From NCBI RefSeq assembly GCF_003947455.1, contig NZ_QHJH01000038.1, positions 1-50,320 on the forward strand: DNA of 50,320 nt. The letters run 5' to 3'. This document shows, in pieces, positions 46,053-50,320 of this stretch. The stretch's first letter is position 1. Each line of letters begins with the position of its first letter. The notes under the pieces are model-generated. The model was not told the DNA's origin. It searched no databases and saw only the letters and a program-made list of their open reading frames with translations. The translations under genes were made by a program, and so were the position numbers. Source of the DNA: Streptomyces sp. WAC 04229. Lineage in GTDB: Bacteria > Actinomycetota > Actinomycetes > Streptomycetales > Streptomycetaceae.

Positions 46053-46907
46053 ATGCCGCTTCATGCAGGGGAGCACCGTGCCGCCGCGACGCCCCGCGCC
46101 GGCCTGCACCGCGCCGGGCCGCGCCGTGGAGGGCCGGACCGGCGGCGCGTCCGTCTGTACGGCATCGCCGGCGTCGTGGTCTGCGCGGTGGTGCTGCCGT
46201 TCGCCGTGGCGTCCGCGGGGCCGCCGCCCGACCCCGGGCCGGACACCTCCGCGACCGTCCGGATCCTCTCGCAGGGCGGTGACTCCAAGGCGTCCGACGG
46301 TGCCGCCGGCGGCACCCCCGCGCCGAGCGGGGCCGCCTCTCCGCGTTCGCCGCTGCCGCCCGGACCGGCCACGGCCGTGCGCTGCGGGCCCGAACTCACC
46401 TCGCCCGAAGGCGTCGAGGCGCAGACCTGCGTCCTGGCCCAGGGGCCGGAGACCTGGGCGCGGACCTATTACCGCAACGCCACCGGCGACCGGCTCGAAG
46501 CCGTGCTGAGCCTCATGGGGCCCGACGGGCGCAGCCTGCGAATGCGGTGCGCCGTGAGCGCCGAGGACGCGCCGGGCACCTGCGAGACACCCCGGGAACG
46601 CGCTCGGGGCGGATTGGCCGGATACACCGCGGTCGCGGAGTTCGCGAGCCGGGCCGGGTACGGGCCACTGCTGCTGCGAACCGGCAGCAACAGGGACACC
46701 GGACGCGACCGGAGAGCCAGGATGACGCGGGCGCCGGGAGTAGCGGAAGCAACGGTTTCGTCGGGAACCCCGACCGCGGGAGAAGCAACTCACCTGCGGG
46801 AACGGGGAGTTGACCGTCGGTCGCGGTGCGTGCGCGACCCGGGACATGGAAAGACCCGGTTGCTGGCGACGGGGGATGCACCAGCAACCGGGCTACTCGA
46901 ACGGTAA
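46053..46907 (+). CDS. Membrane-anchored protein of unknown function; C-terminal end doubtful
   Basis: 284 residues as an open frame. Residues 1-35 are basic, one helix follows (LYGIAGVVVCAVVLPFAVAS), then an outside Pro/Gly-rich linker and a compact domain with three Cys (VRCGPELTSPEGVEAQTC, MRCAVSAEDAPGTCETP). The domain seems to end at about residue 212 (GYGPLLLRTGSN). The remaining 70 residues are Arg-rich and run over a strong terminator hairpin (46855-46892). In another frame the sequence ends at a TGA at 46813, before that hairpin. A frameshift in this strain or in the sequence is possible. Confidence 0.55.
   Translation: MPLHAGEHRAAATPRAGLHRAGPRRGGPDRRRVRLYGIAGVVVCAVVLPFAVASAGPPPDPGPDTSATVRILSQGGDSKASDGAAGGTPAPSGAASPRSPLPPGPATAVRCGPELTSPEGVEAQTCVLAQGPETWARTYYRNATGDRLEAVLSLMGPDGRSLRMRCAVSAEDAPGTCETPRERARGGLAGYTAVAEFASRAGYGPLLLRTGSNRDTGRDRRARMTRAPGVAEATVSSGTPTAGEATHLRERGVDRRSRCVRDPGHGKTRLLATGDAPATGLLER
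46855..46892 (+). terminator. Terminator hairpin, 12-bp perfect stem
   Basis: CCCGGTTGCTGG (46855-46866) and CCAGCAACCGGG (46881-46892) with a 14-nt loop. It overlaps the 3' end of the preceding open frame, which argues that the true stop is earlier. Confidence 0.75.
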
Positions 46908-47057
46908 CAAGAGATCGGCTGTTAGCAAATTCGATCTCCTGTTTTCCGGTCACCGATTGGCTTGTCCGCGCCGCGAGTTGTGACCGGAGTCACCGGCTCC
47001 ACGGCGGGCGCTCCGGCTGACCGGTCGGTCAGCCGGGCCGGCCCCTGCCGCCGCGCG

Positions 47058-48023
47058 TCAGCTGAGGGTCACCTGCCGGTTGGTCAGGCCGCCGCGCGCC
47101 CGGCGCTCGTCGTGCGTGAGCGGAGCGTCCGCGGCCAGGGCCTCGGCGAGCCGCTCACCGAACTCGGCGGCGGGCTTCTCGATGTCCTGCGCGGTGACCT
47201 CGCTCGGCAGGTCCCACACCGGCACGGTGAGCCCATGGGCGCGGAAGGAGCCGACGAGGCGGGTGCCCTCGCCGAGCGACGACCGGCCGGCCGCGTGCAG
47301 CCGCGCGAGAGCGTCCAGAAGCCGCTCCTCCTCGTGCGGCATGACCCAGCGCAGGTGGTTCTTGTCCGGCGTCTCGCACCAGTACGCGGCGTCCACGCTC
47401 TGCAGCCGGACGGTCGGGATGGCCGCGGCGTTGGCCCGCTCCAGGGAGGCGGTCACCTCCGGCGTGGCGTTCTCCGGGTCCGGCACCCAGAACTCGAAAC
47501 CCGTGTGCACCTCCGGCTCGAACGCCCCCTCGGGTGCGAGCAGGTCCTGCAGCCGGGGACCCTCGGCCGGCGCGCGGCGGCCCTGCACCGGGGTGCCCGG
47601 CGCGGCCTCCAGCGCCTGCTTGAGGGTGTCGGCGAGGTCGCGGCTGATGTCGCCCGAAGCCGTGTCGTTCTGCAGGCCGAGCAGGACCGAGCCGTCGTCG
47701 CGGCGCAGGGCCGGCCAGGCCATCGGGAGCACCGTGGCCAGTGTGACGGAGGGGACGCCCTCGGGCAGGCCGTCCCGCAGGGTCAGCTCCACCGTGGCCG
47801 CCGGGACCAGCTCCCGCAGGGCCACCCAGTCGCACTCGCCGGGCAGCCCCTCGAAGGGGCGGTGCACCAGCGCGGTCGTCGCCTGCGCGGCCGCTCGGCC
47901 GTGGCACGCCTTGTAGCGGCGGCCGCTGCCGCAGGGGCAGGGTTCGCGGGCACCGACGACCGGGATCTCTCCGGCGGTGGCCTGCGGGCGCTTTGCCTTC
48001 GTCTGGGGTCGCTTCTTGGCCAT
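47058..48023 (-). CDS. SEC-C motif protein (DUF5926-like)
   Basis: 321 residues, ATG with GGGAGA upstream. A Lys-rich N-terminus precedes the zinc-binding SEC-C motif EPCPCGSGRRYKACHG (about residues 28-43). The same motif ends SecA and is often found in protein-handling factors. The rest (about 50-321) is a conserved Streptomyces domain with no assigned activity. Two DnaA-type boxes lie 76-102 bp upstream of the start. Confidence 0.85.
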   Translation of the reverse strand: MAKKRPQTKAKRPQATAGEIPVVGAREPCPCGSGRRYKACHGRAAAQATTALVHRPFEGLPGECDWVALRELVPAATVELTLRDGLPEGVPSVTLATVLPMAWPALRRDDGSVLLGLQNDTASGDISRDLADTLKQALEAAPGTPVQGRRAPAEGPRLQDLLAPEGAFEPEVHTGFEFWVPDPENATPEVTASLERANAAAIPTVRLQSVDAAYWCETPDKNHLRWVMPHEEERLLDALARLHAAGRSSLGEGTRLVGSFRAHGLTVPVWDLPSEVTAQDIEKPAAEFGERLAEALAADAPLTHDERRARGGLTNRQVTLS

Positions 48024-48357
48024 CGTGGGTGTCTCCCGGTGGGCGGCTCATCTCGTACGGCGCGAGCCTAGCCGTTCGTGCGGGGACGGACGGGAACCTG
48101 TGGACAACGGGGCGTCTGTGGACAGGGGGTGGGTCTGTCTGCCTGGTGGCTGGATGGGCCTGGACGGGCCGGCCTGGAGGGATCTGGATGGGCTGGAGGG
48201 GAATCGCGGCGGGCGGCTGCGCGAAGCCCGGGACCCCTGCGAGGCCCGACGACGGGAGTCGGCCCGGCCCGCGTCCCGGCTCGCCGCCTCTGCGCCCACC
48301 ACCTCCGGGCCTCCGCGCCTCGCAGCGGCGAGAGGTGCCGCGCCGAAGCCGGCGGGG
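48024..48357. other. Intergenic region, 334 bp, with two DnaA boxes
   Basis: No gene seen. TGTGGACAA (48099-48107, reverse of the Streptomyces consensus TTGTCCACA) and TGTGGACAG (48117-48125) are 9 bp apart. An imperfect repeat of GGATGGGC/CTGGA units lies near 48155-48205. The promoter of the SEC-C gene should be at the left end. Confidence 0.6.
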
Positions 48358-48909
48358 TCAGCCCGCCTCTTCGACGACGTCCGCGAAGTCCAGGCCGGGG
48401 ATCTCCGACACCGCCGGTGCCGCGATCCGGGTGGCGAAGTCGTCGCGCCGGTGTCCGGCGTCCGGGTCGTGCACGTCGTCGTGGACGACGACCCAGACCG
48501 TGACCTCGCCGCGCGCGTCGTCCCGTACACCCCAGTCGTCGGCGAGCGCGGTGATGATGTTCAGCCCGCGGCCGCCGTGCGCGGTGACCGAGGGGGTCGC
48601 CGGCGCCGGCCGGGTCGGACCGCCGCCGTCCGTGACCTCGACGACCAGCCGCCCGCGCGGGTCCACCCGCCACGCGGCGCGCACGTCGCCGTCGCCGGCG
48701 AGGGCGTCGCCCAGCGGGCGGCCGTGCTTGCACGCATTGCTCAAGAGTTCGGAAAGGACCAGTACGGCGTCGTCGATGACCGGTTCCGCCACACCGCCGC
48801 TGCGCAGCTGCTCGCGCATCCGGTGCCTTGCTCTCCCCACGCCCGCAGGGCCATGGGGAACGGCCATGCTCGACGACGTGGGCACTTCCTGTGCCACCAC
48901 CAACGCCAC
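48358..48909 (-). CDS. HATPase anti-sigma-type ATP-binding protein
   Basis: 183 residues from the GTG at 48909, which has a perfect GGAGGT 7 nt upstream; an ATG at 48867 is internal. Stand-alone HATPase domain: N-box LSELLSNACKHGRPLG, G1 VEVTDGGGPTRP, G2 HGGRGLNIITALADDWG. The C-terminal extension is acidic (DDVHDPDAGHRRDD). It is the same family as the protein at 41037 but differs in length and loops. The partner sigma factor or anti-sigma antagonist is not in the window. Confidence 0.88.
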   Translation of the reverse strand: MALVVAQEVPTSSSMAVPHGPAGVGRARHRMREQLRSGGVAEPVIDDAVLVLSELLSNACKHGRPLGDALAGDGDVRAAWRVDPRGRLVVEVTDGGGPTRPAPATPSVTAHGGRGLNIITALADDWGVRDDARGEVTVWVVVHDDVHDPDAGHRRDDFATRIAAPAVSEIPGLDFADVVEEAG

Positions 48910-49113
48910 CCCCGAGACCTCCTTCGCCCCACGCCACGGTGTGGATGCCCCTCTGGCCTGAACCGGAAACCGGCCCGTCCTCGCCCAGTGACGCATTCGA
49001 CACGGTCGAACACGCACCGAACGCGCCGGAGCACTCCCTGTAATCACGTGGCTGGATTTCGTCGGTGTGGCCGAGACCGGAGAATGCGGCAGACGGGCCG
49101 CCGGGTCAAGGCC

Positions 49114-49122
49114 TGTGGACGA
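49114..49122 (-). other. Single DnaA-type box
   Basis: TGTGGACGA (reverse TCGTCCACA), between the HATPase gene and the glycerophosphodiesterase gene. Confidence 0.45.
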
Positions 49123-49145
49123 ATCGGCCCCGGTACAGCGCCCGA

Positions 49146-49973
49146 TCAGCGTCCGAGGTGGTCCAGTACCGCGCGCGGCCGGTTGGTGATGATGGCGTCG
49201 ACGCCCAGGTCGGCGCAGAGATCCACGTCGTCGGTGTCGTTCACGGTCCAGACGTGCACCTGGTGGCCGGCGCGCTTCAGTCGCTCGATGTAGGCGGGGT
49301 GGTTGCGCACGATCCGGATCGAGGGGCCCGCGATCCGGACACCCGCGGGCAGCCGCCCGTCGCGCAGCCTGGGTGAGACGAACTGCATCAGATAGACAGT
49401 CGGCAGCGTCGGTGAGGCGGCCCGCACCCGGTGCAGCGAACGTGCCGAGAAGCTCATCACGCGCACCGGGGAATCCGTGGCCGAGGCCGGGGCGTCGAGT
49501 CCGAACCGCTTCAGGAGCAGCAGCAGCCGCTCCTCGACCTGACCCGCCCACCGCGTGGGGTGCTTGGTCTCGATCGCCAGCTCCACCCGCCGTCCGGCGT
49601 CGGCCACCAGTTGGAGCAGCCGCTCCAGGGTCAGGACGGAGGTGTCCTCCCGGTCCTCGGGCCGGTGCTCCCAGTCCGGCTGCTCGTCGCGCGTGCGCCA
49701 GAACTCGCGGGTCCTGCGGGCCCCGAAGTCCAGCTCGGCCAGGTCGGCGAGCTCCAGCGCGGACACCGCTCCCCGGCCGTTCGACGTACGGTTGACGCGC
49801 CAGTCGTGAACACAGACGAGATGACCGTCCGCCGTCAGGCGCACATCGCACTCGAGGGCGTCCGCCCCGTGCTCGATCGCCTTCCGGTAGGCGGCCAGGG
49901 TGTGCTCGGGGGCCTCCTCGGAGGCCCCACGGTGGGCGACGACCTGAATCCGGTGCTGTCGTGCGTGGGTCAC
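49146..49973 (-). CDS. Glycerophosphodiester phosphodiesterase
   Basis: 275 residues from the GTG at 49973; upstream ATG at 50027 would add 18 unlikely residues. GDPD fold: VVAHRGASEEAPEHT with catalytic His and Arg, HGADALECDVRLTADGHLVCVHD with the metal-binding Glu and Asp and second catalytic His, and VELAIETKH and VWTVND later. Hydrolyses glycerophosphodiesters to glycerol phosphate and an alcohol. No signal peptide, so it is probably cytoplasmic. Confidence 0.93.
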   Translation of the reverse strand: MTHARQHRIQVVAHRGASEEAPEHTLAAYRKAIEHGADALECDVRLTADGHLVCVHDWRVNRTSNGRGAVSALELADLAELDFGARRTREFWRTRDEQPDWEHRPEDREDTSVLTLERLLQLVADAGRRVELAIETKHPTRWAGQVEERLLLLLKRFGLDAPASATDSPVRVMSFSARSLHRVRAASPTLPTVYLMQFVSPRLRDGRLPAGVRIAGPSIRIVRNHPAYIERLKRAGHQVHVWTVNDTDDVDLCADLGVDAIITNRPRAVLDHLGR

Positions 49974-50236
49974 CGCGTCATGGTGCCACCGCGGGCGGGT
50001 AGACGTGCCATCGGGTCGACTCGACAACGCGTCCGTTTAGCCTTGAATATCCCATGTAAGGGACGGTCCAGGACCCACAGCAACCGCTTATGGTGCTCTG
50101 ACGGCCCGTGGGAAAAGCTGATGGCATACAAAAAGGCCAGCACATCCGCATTGCGCCGGACCGTGGACCACCGCGTGAGCGTGGCTGGGCGCGACCAGGG
50201 TGACCGACACACTGCCGTGGAACTAGGAGAGAAGCT

Positions 50237-50320
50237 GTGAGCACCGAGAACGAGGGCACCGCGGTACCCCCGGCCCCGTCCGCACCCCCCGTGCCGGTGG
50301 ACGCTCCCGCTGCCTCCGCC
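50237..50320 (+). CDS. N-terminus of a Pro/Ala-rich protein, cut by window edge
   Basis: 28 codons from the GTG at 50237, preceded by AGGAGAG, running off the end. The translation begins MSTENEGTAVPPAPSAPP, a disordered Pro/Ala-rich opening. From its place in S. coelicolor this may be the cytoplasmic lead of a membrane-anchored HtrA-like serine protease (SCO3977 region), but nothing in the visible part proves it. The 263 bp upstream are shared with the divergent glycerophosphodiesterase gene. Confidence 0.55.
   Translation, partial: MSTENEGTAVPPAPSAPPVPVDAPAASA

Noticed and set aside
48358..49851. 497-codon frame extending the HATPase protein upstream
   Set aside because: The part beyond 48909 is the mirror of the GDPD gene and intergenic DNA; a perfect ribosome site marks the start at 48909.

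Overview
The window is core chromosome of a Streptomyces species. GC content is very high with strong GC bias at third codon positions. GTG starts are common and there is one TTG start. The gene content is diagnostic: ssgR-ssgA, a Rex-controlled cydAB-cydCD operon, SpoIIE-type phosphatase and HATPase (anti-sigma type) proteins, and a copper operon with a DyP peroxidase. From memory, the order matches the SCO3925-SCO3977 region of S. coelicolor, which lies close to oriC. Three perfect parS sites, two near-perfect ones and a cluster of DnaA boxes in an intergenic region support an origin-proximal position. No tRNA, rRNA, CRISPR array, insertion sequence or prophage was seen, so this is conserved backbone rather than an accessory island.

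Layout. 1-1.3 kb: end of ssgR, then ssgA (sporulation septation). 1.36-2.8 kb: YibE/F membrane protein with a His/Gly-rich tail. 2.9-4.9 kb: TPP riboswitch and thiC. 5-8.5 kb: TerD-vWA protein, a small membrane protein, a metallophosphoesterase. 8.8-11.9 kb: LacI-type regulator, divergent PLP aminotransferase, cyclophilin-fold protein. 12-18.2 kb: cydA-cydB-cydCD (cytochrome bd oxidase and its assembly exporter) behind a perfect Rex operator. 18.3-21.1 kb: a DevS/DosS-like heme-GAF histidine kinase and an M23 peptidase. 21.1-26.3 kb: HAD phosphatase, F420-type oxidoreductase, KptA, an epoxide hydrolase-SDR fusion coupled to an M24 peptidase. 26.6-30.1 kb: two ABC-2 exporter ATPase/permease pairs in one operon. 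30.2-34.2 kb: small protein, second HAD phosphatase, serS, a DnaA-box cluster, pheA. 34.3-39.8 kb: copper handling and DyP maturation genes (ycnI-like, sco, PCuAC lipoprotein, copC-copD fusion, dtpA). 40-45 kb: membrane protein, HATPase protein, Xaa-Pro aminopeptidase, GAF-SpoIIE phosphatase. 45.3-50.3 kb: Prim-Pol-like protein, anchored hypothetical, SEC-C protein, second HATPase protein, glycerophosphodiesterase, and the first codons of a further gene.

How the parts work together. The respiratory block pairs Rex control (NADH/NAD+) with a neighbouring kinase that keeps the two heme-pocket residues of DevS/DosS, suggesting two layers of oxygen/redox sensing around cytochrome bd. The copper block delivers copper to exported cuproenzymes and, by analogy with S. 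lividans DtpA, supports maturation of the GlxA radical oxidase. Chromosome replication and segregation signals (DnaA boxes, parS) are threaded through ordinary genes, some inside coding sequence, one across a start codon and one inside the riboswitch leader. No wholly unknown system is evident. The best leads are the DnaA-box region at 32.9-33.3 kb, the parS placements, the heme-GAF kinase, the split reading frame upstream of the phosphatase, and the unassigned perfect inverted repeat at 11.89 kb.
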